This document shows, piece by piece, positions 43,262 through 51,658 of a stretch of 64,000 nt of DNA. The stretch comes from Rhizobium ruizarguesonis (GTDB lineage: Bacteria; Pseudomonadota; Alphaproteobacteria; Rhizobiales; Rhizobiaceae), in NCBI RefSeq assembly GCF_012349115.1, contig NZ_PQIG01000070.1, forward strand, positions 42,673-106,672, read 5' to 3'. The stretch's first letter is position 1; each line of letters begins with the position of its first letter. The position numbers and the translations under genes were made by a program. The notes under the pieces were generated by a model. It was not told where the DNA came from, searched no databases, and worked only from the letters and a program-made list of their open reading frames with translations.

Positions 43262-43369
43262 TCAGGGCAAAAGATAGCCGGAATGTATGCTGTAGCGAAT
43301 TGCAATCATGAAGGCGCCGCCAATAAGCAAGGCGAGAATAAGCGCTTTGCGTGTTTCACTCTGTAGCAA
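43262..43369 (-). CDS. Possible 35-residue membrane peptide
   Basis: TTG start at 43369 with GGAGG six bases upstream; 35 aa with one hydrophobic helix (KALILALLIGGAFMIAIR). Minus strand between the fibre-associated and lysis genes. It may be a real micro-protein or chance. Confidence 0.35.
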   Translation of the reverse strand: MLQSETRKALILALLIGGAFMIAIRYSIHSGYLLP

Positions 43370-43464
43370 TTTTACCCTCCACAAAAAACGGGGAAGTAGG
43401 CCTTCCTCGGATTTTGGCAACGAACTCCTGCTGAAAATTCACAACCCGGAGCGTCCGCCCCACG

Positions 43465-43896
43465 ATGCTTGCTCTGCTCTACATCATCTATCTCCCAGTC
43501 AACATAGCGCTCGTCCTGCTCGCCTACGCCCTATCGCCATTCCTGGCGGCATGGTCAATGAAGCACGGCCCAGTTCTTCCCGGCCGCTGGCGGTGGTTCT
43601 CGACGCTGAACGCCGATCTGGACGGCTATATCCCGCAACGTATCGCGGGCTTCGACCCAACCGCCAAGGGCTTCAAGCTCTGGTGGCAGCGGACTCGCTG
43701 GACATGGAGAAACCCATGCAATGGCTGGCAGTCCGAATTGCTGGGCGTTGAGGACATCGCCTCTGCCTTCACCGTCAAGCGCGATCTGCCGCTGCCGTTC
43801 GGCTTTTATCTCAAGTTCTGGCTTGGGTGGAACCCGGTCAAGCGCGGCGGGAGCCGATACCCTTTTATGTGCCAAATCTCGCCCAAGCGGGCCTGA
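43465..43896 (+). CDS. Membrane-anchored phage protein near the lysis cassette
   Basis: 143 aa. One N-terminal transmembrane segment (LALLYIIYLPVNIALVLLAYALSPFLAAW), then an aromatic-rich soluble domain (RWRWFSTLNADLDGYIPQRIAG, FKLWWQRTRWTWRNPCNGWQSE, FYLKFWLGWNPVKRGG). Trp-rich segments are unusual. Found in other phages as an uncharacterised protein; perhaps a lysis helper. Confidence 0.6.
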   Translation: MLALLYIIYLPVNIALVLLAYALSPFLAAWSMKHGPVLPGRWRWFSTLNADLDGYIPQRIAGFDPTAKGFKLWWQRTRWTWRNPCNGWQSELLGVEDIASAFTVKRDLPLPFGFYLKFWLGWNPVKRGGSRYPFMCQISPKRA

Positions 43897-43920
43897 ACCC
43901 ACCCACATCTGGAGCCTCCC

Positions 43921-44118
43921 ATGCTCGTCCATAATTGGCGGCGCGTTCTCGCGCACTCGCTGTCGCTTTGGTGCGTCTATTTCGCGGGAGCCTTTGAACT
44001 CGCGCCGTACATCGTCCCGTATCTCGACGGCTACATCCCACCGTGGCTGTCGATCGTCCTCCTGCTGCTTTCCGTCCCGGCTCGGGTAATCGACCAAAGG
44101 CTTTCCAATGACAAATAG
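43921..44118 (+). CDS. Holin-like protein
   Basis: 65 aa. Two hydrophobic segments (SLSLWCVYFAGAFELAPYIVP and WLSIVLLLLSVPARVI), a basic N terminus and a charged C terminus (RLSNDK). Directly upstream of, and overlapping, the endolysin gene by 11 bp. Class II-like holin that would permeabilise the inner membrane and trigger SAR-endolysin release. Confidence 0.7.
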   Translation: MLVHNWRRVLAHSLSLWCVYFAGAFELAPYIVPYLDGYIPPWLSIVLLLLSVPARVIDQRLSNDK

Positions 44119-44572
44119 AATGAAGAAGGGCAGTGCGGTTGCTGCAATGGCCGTGGCGTTGGTCGGATCGTTCGAGGGTCTGCGTCAGAACGCCTATCCC
44201 GATCCGGCAACAGGCGGCCAGCCTTGGACGCTTTGTTATGGCAGCACGAACGGCGTGAAACCGGGCGATCATAAAACCGTCGAGCAGTGCAAAGCGCTTC
44301 TCTCGCTCGAGCTCCAAACCTACGCCGCCGGCATCGAGCGATGCGTCACGGTCCCTTTGCCGGATGCGCGCTTCGTCGCCCTCACGTCATTCGGATATAA
44401 TGTGGGCATCAAGGCAGCTTGCGGTTCCAGTGCCGTCAAGCTCATCAATCAGGGCAAGACCGCTGAAGGCTGCGAAGCTCTCCTCAAATGGAACCGCGCG
44501 GCCGGCATCGTCTTTCCCGGCCTGACCCGGCGCCGGCAGAAGGAACGCCAGTTCTGTTTGGAGGGCGTGTGA
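44108..44572 (+). CDS. SAR-type GH24 endolysin
   Basis: 154 aa. A weakly hydrophobic N-terminal segment (about 8-22, GSAVAAMAVALVGSF) serves as a signal-anchor-release domain. Catalytic E23 and D32, with T41 as third member, in FEGLRQNAYPDPATGGQPWT, match lysozyme-type glycoside hydrolase 24. Later cysteines (C43, C62, C77, C98, C115) may control folding of the released form. It degrades host peptidoglycan at the end of the lytic cycle. The stop overlaps the i-spanin ATG. Confidence 0.88.
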   Translation: MTNRMKKGSAVAAMAVALVGSFEGLRQNAYPDPATGGQPWTLCYGSTNGVKPGDHKTVEQCKALLSLELQTYAAGIERCVTVPLPDARFVALTSFGYNVGIKAACGSSAVKLINQGKTAEGCEALLKWNRAAGIVFPGLTRRRQKERQFCLEGV

Positions 44573-44916
44573 TGCTCTCCCTAATCCCAGACGTCATAAA
44601 GCTGCCGGTCGCCATCGCCCTCGGCGCCGTCCTTGCCTTTTACCCGGCCCGTTGGCTTGGGCAGTCCGAAGGCAAGCAGATGGCCGCGACGGCCGCTCTC
44701 TCCAAATCCGTCCAGGTCCTGCGGGAAAGGAACACCATCGATGACGAAGTTTCCACTTCTGATGCTGCCGCTTTGTGCGCTGATCTCGGGCTGTCAGACG
44801 ACGACAAAGCAGAGTGCGTGCGACGGGTTCTCTCGCCTGACTCCGAGCCTGCAAACGTCGGTGAGCATCCTAAAGACCGATCGGCCGTTCGCAAACCAGA
44901 TTGCCAGCCACAATAA
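44572..44916 (+). CDS. Inner-membrane spanin (Rz-like)
   Basis: 114 aa. N-terminal transmembrane helix (VIKLPVAIALGAVLAFYPARWLG), then a periplasmic helical part (GKQMAATAALSKSVQVLRERNTIDDEVSTSDAAALCADLGLS). This is the usual layout for rhizobial phage i-spanins. It overlaps the o-spanin reading frame, the classic nested Rz/Rz1 arrangement. Confidence 0.75.
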   Translation: MLSLIPDVIKLPVAIALGAVLAFYPARWLGQSEGKQMAATAALSKSVQVLRERNTIDDEVSTSDAAALCADLGLSDDDKAECVRRVLSPDSEPANVGEHPKDRSAVRKPDCQPQ

Positions 44917-44956
44917 GTTCGGCGCCTTGCAAGGCTGTTGGGGGGCAAGGCCATGA
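44741..44956 (+). CDS. Outer-membrane spanin lipoprotein (Rz1-like), nested in Rz
   Basis: 71 aa in a different frame, starting at ATG 44741 inside the i-spanin gene. It begins with a signal peptide and lipobox (MTKFPLLMLPLCALISGC) and continues with a short Thr/Ser-rich mature part (QTTTKQSACDGF...). As the outer-membrane partner it would pair with the i-spanin to fuse the membranes during lysis. Confidence 0.75.
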   Translation: MTKFPLLMLPLCALISGCQTTTKQSACDGFSRLTPSLQTSVSILKTDRPFANQIASHNKFGALQGCWGARP

Positions 44957-46188
44957 GCCTAACGCTTGGAATAAATTTGGCTCTTACGGGCCAGAACAGC
45001 GGGGGAGGCGTGGTCCATCCGACGCCGACACAGCGGCAGCTCATCGCGAGCTTCACATCTGTTCCGAACCTAGCGCCGATCGTTATGAATTCCGGCGGCT
45101 CCTATACAGTGAACCAGATGCGTGTCGGACATGATGTCGGCCGTGCCAACTGCCATGATATCCGAATTCAGGATGTGCAGTTTCGCGTCAATCCGGGCGC
45201 TGGTACGGAACTATCGACCCCGGTAGCAACGAGCACATGGCGACGGGCGCTTGAGATTGGTTCGACAACCTATGTCGCTACCTATGACGGCGGCTCGGCA
45301 ACGAAAGACCTTGTCGCTGGCGGTCTGATCGAGACGGATACGATCCCCACGGCGGTTGCTGCTGCCGGAAGCCGCATCTTTACCAGAGGTGTCCGTACAG
45401 TCGTTGACCCGACGACAGGGCAGATTAACGGCGTCAATATGAACGGCCCCGCATCGCAGGGCTTTCGTACTGTCGGCGGCAACCAGATTGCCGGCAACGG
45501 GGCGCTGAATAATTCGGGCTCCGGTGGCGGCAACGTTGTCTGGCCGTACCTCATTACGGGCATTCCAGATATCCCGATGGCCTGCGGGAAAGTCGTCGGC
45601 GACAGCATCGGACAATACCTGAACGATACCAACACCTCAACGACCGGCGGCTTCATCAAGCGCGGCCTGCAAAGCGTTAATGGGGAATTCCTTCCTTGGC
45701 AGTTCCAGGGTGTAGACGCCAACAAGATGCAACTGCAGACGCCGACGAATGCGCCCTTGCAACAGCAGGGGCTCGAACTGCTCACCTTCGTCATCATGCA
45801 GTGCATCACCAACGACATCAACGCGAACCGCACCCTTGCTCAGCTCAAGGCCGATTTCACGGAGATATCCACCAGGGTCAAAACGACGATCGGCCCGTAT
45901 GGCCTTCCCGTGCTGATGATCGGGCTCGCATGTCTAAATCGCGGGCCATTCACCGGCGCTCAGAACACGGTCAAGAACGATTACAACGATTGGCTCGCCG
46001 CCGGCGCGGATGGCTATTGCGACGTGTACATAGACCTCAGGCCATACCAGGGCGACACGGCTCTCTATTCGGATGGCATCCACCCGAGGAGCGCCGATCA
46101 TATCGCGATGGCAACTCCGTTCGCCGCTGCGATGGCCCCGATGCTTGACCCGTATTACCGGCCTCCCGGATACGTGTCGCTGGTTTGA
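44953..46188 (+). CDS. SGNH/GDSL-type hydrolase, tail- or receptor-linked
   Basis: 411 aa from ATG 44953. The C-terminal half has the SGNH blocks: G216-D-S218 (nucleophile), N287 in TNDIN, and D374-G-I-H377-P. These enzymes remove acyl (often O-acetyl) groups from polysaccharide. The N-terminal 200 residues are beta-rich, probably an attachment or carbohydrate-binding part. Placed after the lysis cassette, it may process rhizobial surface polysaccharide during adsorption, or be cargo that remodels the host surface. Substrate unknown. Confidence 0.75.
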   Translation: MSLTLGINLALTGQNSGGGVVHPTPTQRQLIASFTSVPNLAPIVMNSGGSYTVNQMRVGHDVGRANCHDIRIQDVQFRVNPGAGTELSTPVATSTWRRALEIGSTTYVATYDGGSATKDLVAGGLIETDTIPTAVAAAGSRIFTRGVRTVVDPTTGQINGVNMNGPASQGFRTVGGNQIAGNGALNNSGSGGGNVVWPYLITGIPDIPMACGKVVGDSIGQYLNDTNTSTTGGFIKRGLQSVNGEFLPWQFQGVDANKMQLQTPTNAPLQQQGLELLTFVIMQCITNDINANRTLAQLKADFTEISTRVKTTIGPYGLPVLMIGLACLNRGPFTGAQNTVKNDYNDWLAAGADGYCDVYIDLRPYQGDTALYSDGIHPRSADHIAMATPFAAAMAPMLDPYYRPPGYVSLV

Positions 46189-46327
46189 CGAAAGCGGGCG
46201 CCCGACCTGTTCGAGCAGATCGAGCGTCCTGACCAAATGACGATCGACGGGATCGCCAAAGGCTAGAACACATGTTGTCAGTCGGAGGTCTCCTATTCAT
46301 TAATGCATGCGGCGGGCATACGAATAG

Positions 46328-46759
46328 ATGACGACATCCAATGACGACATTCTTCGCGCGCTCGGCCGTGTCGAAGGCAGACTGACCGGCATCGAGGACA
46401 GCGTTTCTCATCTTCGCGACGAGTTGAGCGACGAGAAAGACAATGCCCATGAAAGCCGGGCCGTGATCCATAGGCGGCTCGACGAGCAGGCAAGGCAGAT
46501 CCATCTGCTCGACATGACTGTAACCGTCAGCAGCAACGTCGATGGTCAGATCCGCGAAGAAATCAAAACCCTCAAGGACACCGTCGAAAAGAACCACGAA
46601 GCGGTCGCCCCCACTCTTGAGGAGTGGAAAAAAATGAAGACTCTCGGCTACGGGATTTCAGGGCTCATTGCCTTTGCCGGCCTCACGATCGGCGGGGTTG
46701 TCGCCTATATGAGCGATGGCGCGGTAGCGGCGTTACGGCATTGGCTCAAAATCAATTGA
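46328..46759 (+). CDS. DUF1515 coiled-coil membrane protein
   Basis: 143 aa. Charged coiled coil (ILRALGRVEGRLTGIEDSVSHLRDELSDE, VDGQIREEIKTLKDTVEKNHE) followed by one C-terminal transmembrane helix (LGYGISGLIAFAGLTIGGVVAYM). Typical of rhizobial DUF1515 proteins found in prophages; function unknown. Last rightward gene of the late block. Confidence 0.75.
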   Translation: MTTSNDDILRALGRVEGRLTGIEDSVSHLRDELSDEKDNAHESRAVIHRRLDEQARQIHLLDMTVTVSSNVDGQIREEIKTLKDTVEKNHEAVAPTLEEWKKMKTLGYGISGLIAFAGLTIGGVVAYMSDGAVAALRHWLKIN

Positions 46760-46833
46760 GAAGCAGACGCCCTGCCGCCAGCCATGGCCAGATTAAGGGG
46801 TCTGCCTCGACAATTGAATTTCTTCTCGTGGAT

Positions 46834-47589
46834 TCAAAACTGGCAATACCCTGTAGTCACTTGATAGTTAGGTTCAGGAAACATCAGCTTTAGCTGGGAA
46901 TAGCTACTCTCCGGAACTAGCTGCTGCAAGCAGCTGTTTTGTTGAGTGTTAACAACAATAAAATTGTACAGGTTTGTTCCTGGCACTGGGGTGGCAGGAG
47001 TGAAAACCGGCTTTGGAATAGATGCTGTAGCAGGTGATCCACCTCCCAAACCCGTCCCCGGCACTACCACTTCCGGAGGGCTGGCGGCCTTGACGGCGTC
47101 GCGTATCGCGCGGTCAAGGGCCCTGGCGCCGCCTGGGTTCAGGCCAATAGCAATGTCAGAAAGAAATCCACCCGCGACCTCATATTCCTGCCGCTTTTCC
47201 TCGGTCGCATAAGCCGGACTGAAGAGTATGCCTTCAAGGAAGGAATCTTTTTGAGAGTGAGGAAGGGATGCAGCGCTCAGGTAAGAGGTGACAAGAGCCG
47301 GCGCAGCTATTCCGATCTGAACTAGAGAAAGTGGATTTACAACTTCGCTGTTAAGTGCGGCAACAATTCCACCTAGCAGGACCAGACTGAAAACTCGGAT
47401 ACAATAGCCGGCACACATTCCCATTGTAAAATCATGTTTGTCGATCAGTGCTTGAAAAACCGTAAGGTCAACAGTGATTAGCGTCGCGAGGACCGGTAAC
47501 AGTCCGCCTAATCCCCCTATCGCGAACCGGGCAACTCTATTCATTGTTGGTGCGGATTGGTTTTGCGGAACAACATCAGCATTTGCCAT
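46834..47589 (-). CDS. Multi-span membrane cargo protein, unknown
   Basis: 251 aa from ATG 47589, with GGGGGAGC eight bases upstream. Three or four hydrophobic helices (FAIGGLGGLLPVLATLITVDL, MGMCAGYCIRVFSLVLLGGIVAAL, PLSLVQIGIAAPALVTSYL), then a Pro/Gly/Val-rich periplasmic or cytoplasmic tail. Leftward, A/T-richer than the virion genes, so probably acquired separately. Not recognised; with the gene at 47958 it may form a two-component membrane system. Confidence 0.6.
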   Translation of the reverse strand: MANADVVPQNQSAPTMNRVARFAIGGLGGLLPVLATLITVDLTVFQALIDKHDFTMGMCAGYCIRVFSLVLLGGIVAALNSEVVNPLSLVQIGIAAPALVTSYLSAASLPHSQKDSFLEGILFSPAYATEEKRQEYEVAGGFLSDIAIGLNPGGARALDRAIRDAVKAASPPEVVVPGTGLGGGSPATASIPKPVFTPATPVPGTNLYNFIVVNTQQNSCLQQLVPESSYSQLKLMFPEPNYQVTTGYCQF

Positions 47590-47756
47590 TTGAAAGCTCC
47601 CCCACTTTGGTTGCACAATACCACTTAATGGGGAGTCTCCGCCAGATTGAACCCTCAATGTCATTGCAATTTTATTCAGACAACCATTGGAAGTTCTTTC
47701 CCTGAATAAGTACTGCAGTCTCGCGGCTTCTATTGCTATCTGCACCAGTCGTTTCG

Positions 47757-47884
47757 CCGCCTCGGGCTCCAGCTGCGCGCGAAGCCCTCCCGAAGCAGCT
47801 TCTTCCCAAGCTCCTCACCATTCGTTCGATAGATGTTGACGAGCGGCCGGTGAGACAGGGTTTTGTCGACTGCGCCGCTCACAC
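47757..47884 (-). pseudogene. 3' fragment of a thermonuclease-like gene
   Basis: About 128 bp closely matching 54828-54955, the 3' end of the nuclease-like gene in the neighbouring remnant (shared runs include GATGTTGACGAGCGG and GAGACAGGGTTTTGTCGACT). No start and no N-terminal half. A relic of a paralog, cut at both ends by cargo genes. Confidence 0.8.
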
Positions 47885-47957
47885 GAAATCGCATTAGAGC
47901 TGCGGTAGGGCCGGTCCGAAAACCTGCTATTACGATGCTTGCGATGAGGACGCATGT

Positions 47958-48935
47958 TTATTTACGGGGAGCCGGGCCGCCCTCTATGCCCGAGATTGGC
48001 GTGTCCGTTTTGCCGCCGCCATCGGCGTCATTTTTTGGAGACTGTTCACGGCGCCCTTCGCTAGTGCCCTGCGAGAATTCCGTATTTGCCAAGGTAGCGC
48101 CAAATCGTCGGTTCCATTCCGCGGCCGCACGCTTGAGATCAGCCGGCATTTTAGCATCAGTCGGACAATCCAATTCTGTAAGGGTCGCGGCGATTTCCGA
48201 TTGAAGGTTGACCAGACTATAGACAAGCTGTGCCTTTCGACTCAATGCGTCAGGTGACGCGTACACCGTTTGAACGGCGGTCATAGCAGTCGCGAGGGCC
48301 GGAAGAACGATTGCAGCGGACTTAATCCATATTGTCGCGCGCGGTTTGTCTTTCCAGAGGTCCGAAGAGTTTGCTGCAGCGAAAACAGTAGTAAGGAACC
48401 CGAGCATTATTAGTGTGGTCGTGAAGAGGTTAGACTCCCATCGCAGTTGCGCTAGCTCTCGCTTCGAGGACTCGATTTGAGATGCAATCCTGTATCCCTG
48501 AAAAGTGACCTCGCTGAATCCTTGCCTGAGTCCTACGTTCCCGAATGGAAGGCTTTCGATGTCGCGGGCCGAATTTTGACCGGGACTAACAACGATTAAA
48601 GTGCTCGGCGTTTGAGGTCCTTGGTCTTGTGCGGCGCAACGGCTTAGCCATGGCGCTACTACGTTAGAAAGTTCGGTTTCCTCTGGCTTAAGCGGGGTTA
48701 GGGCTCCAAAGATTTTGTACACGAGAGGACTATCAATTGCGTAGATGAGGTTTTGTGGAACAGCCCTAGATACGACGAAGAGAATTATCCATAGGCAAGC
48801 GATTCCGACAAAAGTAGTGTAGAAAAATTGCAATATAAGTCGAACAGGATGATTAATGAGCCGACCAATCACATGTCTTGTTAGGCGAAGCAGCCATGGT
48901 TGTTGTGATTCTTCGTTCTCTTTATTGTGTGGCAT
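47958..48935 (-). CDS. Three-span membrane cargo protein, unknown
   Basis: 325 aa. Transmembrane helices at about 38-58 (FYTTFVGIACLWIILFVVS), 173-193 (TTTLIMLGFLTTVFAAANSS) and 206-226 (IKSAAIVLPALATAMTAVQTVY). A middle soluble domain (70-160) contains a TLIVVSPGQNS strand. The helix pair followed by a helical C terminus (LVYSLVNLQSEIAATLTELDCPTDAKMPADLKRAAAEWNRR) resembles SLATT-type effector topology, but I see no sensor partner. Leftward and A/T-rich. Function unknown. Confidence 0.6.
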   Translation of the reverse strand: MPHNKENEESQQPWLLRLTRHVIGRLINHPVRLILQFFYTTFVGIACLWIILFVVSRAVPQNLIYAIDSPLVYKIFGALTPLKPEETELSNVVAPWLSRCAAQDQGPQTPSTLIVVSPGQNSARDIESLPFGNVGLRQGFSEVTFQGYRIASQIESSKRELAQLRWESNLFTTTLIMLGFLTTVFAAANSSDLWKDKPRATIWIKSAAIVLPALATAMTAVQTVYASPDALSRKAQLVYSLVNLQSEIAATLTELDCPTDAKMPADLKRAAAEWNRRFGATLANTEFSQGTSEGRREQSPKNDADGGGKTDTPISGIEGGPAPRK

Positions 48936-49100
48936 GCGCTGTTACTCCAACCATCAATCGCATGCAATCACAACCACAATGTTTTCGCAATAGGATTGCA
49001 TATGTTGCTTGAACCTGGTGCCGGATATTCAATCTATCAGGCTTGAATGGGCGTATCAGCCAGCTGCTGATGAAACCCGCCATAGCGGCTGCCTCAATCA

Positions 49101-49247
49101 TCAGTGACCGAGCCAGGCTTCCGCCAATATCATCTCGATGAAATCGGCGCTGCTCATGATCCTAGTTTCGTGGAAACCAAATTCACTGACGAAGGTGACC
49201 GCCCAGAGCGCACTGTCGACCTGAACTGCCATATGAAATGATCTCAT
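49101..49247 (-). CDS. 48-residue cargo protein, unknown
   Basis: 48 aa with an AAGGAGG ribosome site six bases before ATG 49247, one of the best in the window. Sequence starts MRSFHMAVQVDSALWAV and has a C-terminal helix (SSADFIEMILAEAW). Not recognised. It lies between the membrane cargo gene and the ligase; 48936-49100 holds nothing else visible. Confidence 0.6.
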   Translation of the reverse strand: MRSFHMAVQVDSALWAVTFVSEFGFHETRIMSSADFIEMILAEAWLGH

Positions 49248-49423
49248 AGTTGCCTCCTTTTTTCGAAGAAGACAGCACGGCAGTCAGGACACGTCGACTC
49301 GCAAAACTGCGGGTCACCCATCGGCGGCCGTCCAAGGACGTTGCTAGATGTTCTCATCCTGGCCGAAGTCAATAACTCGTATTGGGCAATTGCTTTTTAA
49401 GACATTGCTGATGGGATGGCGGC

Positions 49424-50467
49424 ATGACAAAGCCGCCGAAACCAAAGCCGCTCCTGCAGGATGCTGAAAAACCGGTTCGATCCCGGCCGCGCAAGCCGCG
49501 AGATCCCGCGCAGCCAAACCTCCCCCTCGACCCCATGCCAGATCGCATTGAGCCGTGTCTTGCGCTTTTGAAAGCGCGACCGCCGAAGGGAGACGATTGG
49601 GTTTATGAAATCAAATGGGATGGTTATCGCCTTTCGGTTCATGTTGAGCCGACGGGCATTCGCATCCTGACGCGCGGCGGCTATGACTGGACGGATCGTT
49701 TCCCGGCGATCAAACTGGCGGCCATGTGGCTTCCCGTTGGCACGGCAATCCTCGACGGCGAGGCGGTGGTTCTCGACGAGCAGGGCAGGTCGGATTTCGG
49801 CCTGCTTCAACAATCGCTCGGCGGTCGGGGCGGCAAGAAGAGTTCAAGCGACGCCATCTTCATGGCTTTCGATCTGCTCTATTTCGACGGTCACGACCTC
49901 AGGAAGTCCGAACTCGACTTGCGCCGGCATCTGCTTGAGGATTTGGTGCCGGCGGGCGAGCAGGGCGATATCCGGCTCTCCGAGGAGATCGAGGCTGACG
50001 GCGATCAGCTGCTGGCAAGCGCTTGCGACCACGGGTTGGAAGGCATCATCGCCAAGCGCCGGGATGCGCCCTATCGCAGCGGCCGGCTCGGCGACTGGCT
50101 GAAAATCAAATGCGTCCAGAGTGACGGCTTCCTGATCGTTGGATATGAGAAGTCGACGGCATCATTTGGCGGCATCGGGCGGCTGCTGCTCGCGGCACGC
50201 AAAGGAGATGACTTCGTCTATGTCGGGGGAGTGGGGACCGGCTTTAATGAACGATCCGCCGCCGAGCTCCGGGAGCAGATGGACAAGCTGATCATCGGCA
50301 AGCCAGCTGTCGATACCGGGAGGAAGCGGAACGCGGTGTTCGTCAGGCCGGAGCTTGTCGCCGACATCGAGTATCGGGCCTGGACCCATGACGGCAAACT
50401 CAGGCATGCATCCTATAAGGGGTTGCGGGAGGTGCAGGATGAGGCGATGGTTTATGAGGTAGAATAA
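49424..50467 (+). CDS. ATP-dependent DNA ligase (LigD ligase-domain type)
   Basis: 347 aa. Nucleotidyl-transferase motifs: motif I YEIKWDGYR with adenylated K64, motif III FMAFDLLYFDG, motif IV EGIIAKR, motif V DWLKIKC. The C-terminal OB fold follows (GGIGRLLLAARKGDDFVYVGGVGTGF). It is the ligase domain of the bacterial NHEJ enzyme LigD without its polymerase and phosphoesterase parts. No Ku gene is nearby. In a prophage it could serve DNA repair, recombination or circularisation. A scrap of a paralog lies at 56561. Confidence 0.85.
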   Translation: MTKPPKPKPLLQDAEKPVRSRPRKPRDPAQPNLPLDPMPDRIEPCLALLKARPPKGDDWVYEIKWDGYRLSVHVEPTGIRILTRGGYDWTDRFPAIKLAAMWLPVGTAILDGEAVVLDEQGRSDFGLLQQSLGGRGGKKSSSDAIFMAFDLLYFDGHDLRKSELDLRRHLLEDLVPAGEQGDIRLSEEIEADGDQLLASACDHGLEGIIAKRRDAPYRSGRLGDWLKIKCVQSDGFLIVGYEKSTASFGGIGRLLLAARKGDDFVYVGGVGTGFNERSAAELREQMDKLIIGKPAVDTGRKRNAVFVRPELVADIEYRAWTHDGKLRHASYKGLREVQDEAMVYEVE

Positions 50468-50547
50468 TCCGCCAGCGCCGCTACGGCCGAGGGCGAATCC
50501 CAGGGCGGTCCGTTGCGCACCGTGCGCAGCCAGTTCTTGGTGGCGGC

Positions 50548-50754
50548 ATGAAGCGAACCGTCATTCTCGAAATCAAAGAACTGGCTGCCGAGGCAGGAGC
50601 CGACGGTTGGACGCTCGTTCGCGAGGGCAAGCACCTAGTCATTGACTTCCAGTTCAAAGACCGCCTCGTTCGGCAAGTCGTTGCTTCCACTCCATCTGGC
50701 CCGTCGGCTCGTCGAAATGAGGCGGCATGGCTGAGGCGACAGGTAAGAATTTAG
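50548..50754 (+). CDS. HicA-like small protein
   Basis: 68 aa. The sequence GWTLVREGKHLVIDFQFKDRLVRQVVASTPSGPSARRNEAAWLRRQV follows a small dsRBD-like/HicA-style fold, with the TPS segment and LRR end common in phage relatives. No HicB partner is adjacent, so toxin function is not supported. It begins 80 bp after the ligase. Confidence 0.55.
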   Translation: MKRTVILEIKELAAEAGADGWTLVREGKHLVIDFQFKDRLVRQVVASTPSGPSARRNEAAWLRRQVRI

Positions 50755-51064
50755 GGTCACCATAGGCCGGCGCGATTCACCACCCGCGACTACACCAGCG
50801 GCGCGCCGGCTGGTTTTTACGTCGTAGAACTGCGCCGCAGCGGAGATGGACCGTTTCCACCATTTGTGTAAGCTCGAAAACAACTTGGAGCTCAGCAGTG
50901 AAGTTAACAGACATTCCAACCGGTACTTTTGTTAATAACCTGATATTCGTCGATCTCTGCACCCGTTCATTAAAGATGGCTAATTTAACGTTAGCCTAAA
51001 TGATAAAGTTGTAGTAGGCTGTTTTTCGTACTTACGGTTTACTAAGCAACAAAGGGAGGGTGTT
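50755..51064. other. A/T-rich gap before the 95-aa gene
   Basis: About 310 bp. The minus strand allows a roughly 45-residue frame starting near 50915 (begins MSVNFTAELQVVFEL), without clear support. The right part is strongly A/T-rich and likely carries the promoter of the gene at 51065. Confidence 0.4.
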
Positions 51065-51352
51065 ATGTCTGTCGTTCTTGCTGCAGCACGCGTAAAAGAT
51101 GGTCAGCTGGCCGAGCATACAGCCAACGTTACGTGGGAAAACGATAAACTTTCATTTGAGATTGACGGAAAATATAAGAATAATTTTGTTCCGGTAGTTT
51201 CCCACTGTCGCCATTCTGCGTATGTTACTTCTAGCTATTGGATAAAGGAGGTAGGCCCGGAATATATTACTGTTGAGCAATCGGCCCAAGACACGAGTGG
51301 AAGGGTGTTTCCTCCAACTAATTTCACGGCAATTATCGTATCCACCATATAA
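51065..51352 (+). CDS. Small prophage cargo protein, unknown
   Basis: 95 aa, GGGAGG ahead of ATG 51065. Beta-type sequence (GQLAEHTANVTWENDKLSFEIDGKYKNNFVPVV, EYITVEQSAQDTSG), no signal peptide. Preceded by an A/T-rich leader. Not recognised. Confidence 0.6.
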   Translation: MSVVLAAARVKDGQLAEHTANVTWENDKLSFEIDGKYKNNFVPVVSHCRHSAYVTSSYWIKEVGPEYITVEQSAQDTSGRVFPPTNFTAIIVSTI

Positions 51353-51658
51353 GAGACCTGCTTTACCGACCCAGGCCTTGGGCTCTAGTGGATTGGTCGC
51401 GACGGAGGAATCCAAAATCGGATTCCTCCACGTGGGTGTTTCATGCGTACAGGGATCACACTTGACGTCACCGCGGCCGATCGTGTCCGGCTTGAGACTG
51501 TCGTTCCCGCGCCGGCAGTTCTCCCCAAAGTATGTGTGGCGGGCTAAGATCGTCTTGTGATCGAGCACGAATTTTAGGTACGACGAGAAGTACGACGCGC
51601 GCTCTGAATGCGCTATCTTCAATGCCGATCCGTCCAGTCGATCACTGGGGATTGCGGC
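51353..51658. other. Gap with a perfect 10-bp-arm hairpin
   Basis: GGAGGAATCC AAAATC GGATTCCTCC at 51404-51429. There is no T-run after it, so it is not a clear terminator; it could be an operator, an RNA hairpin or an insertion trace. I see no gene in this stretch. Confidence 0.5.

Noticed and set aside
50548..50754. HicA toxin of a toxin-antitoxin pair
   Set aside because: No HicB-like partner adjacent and the fold match is partial, so only HicA-like is claimed.
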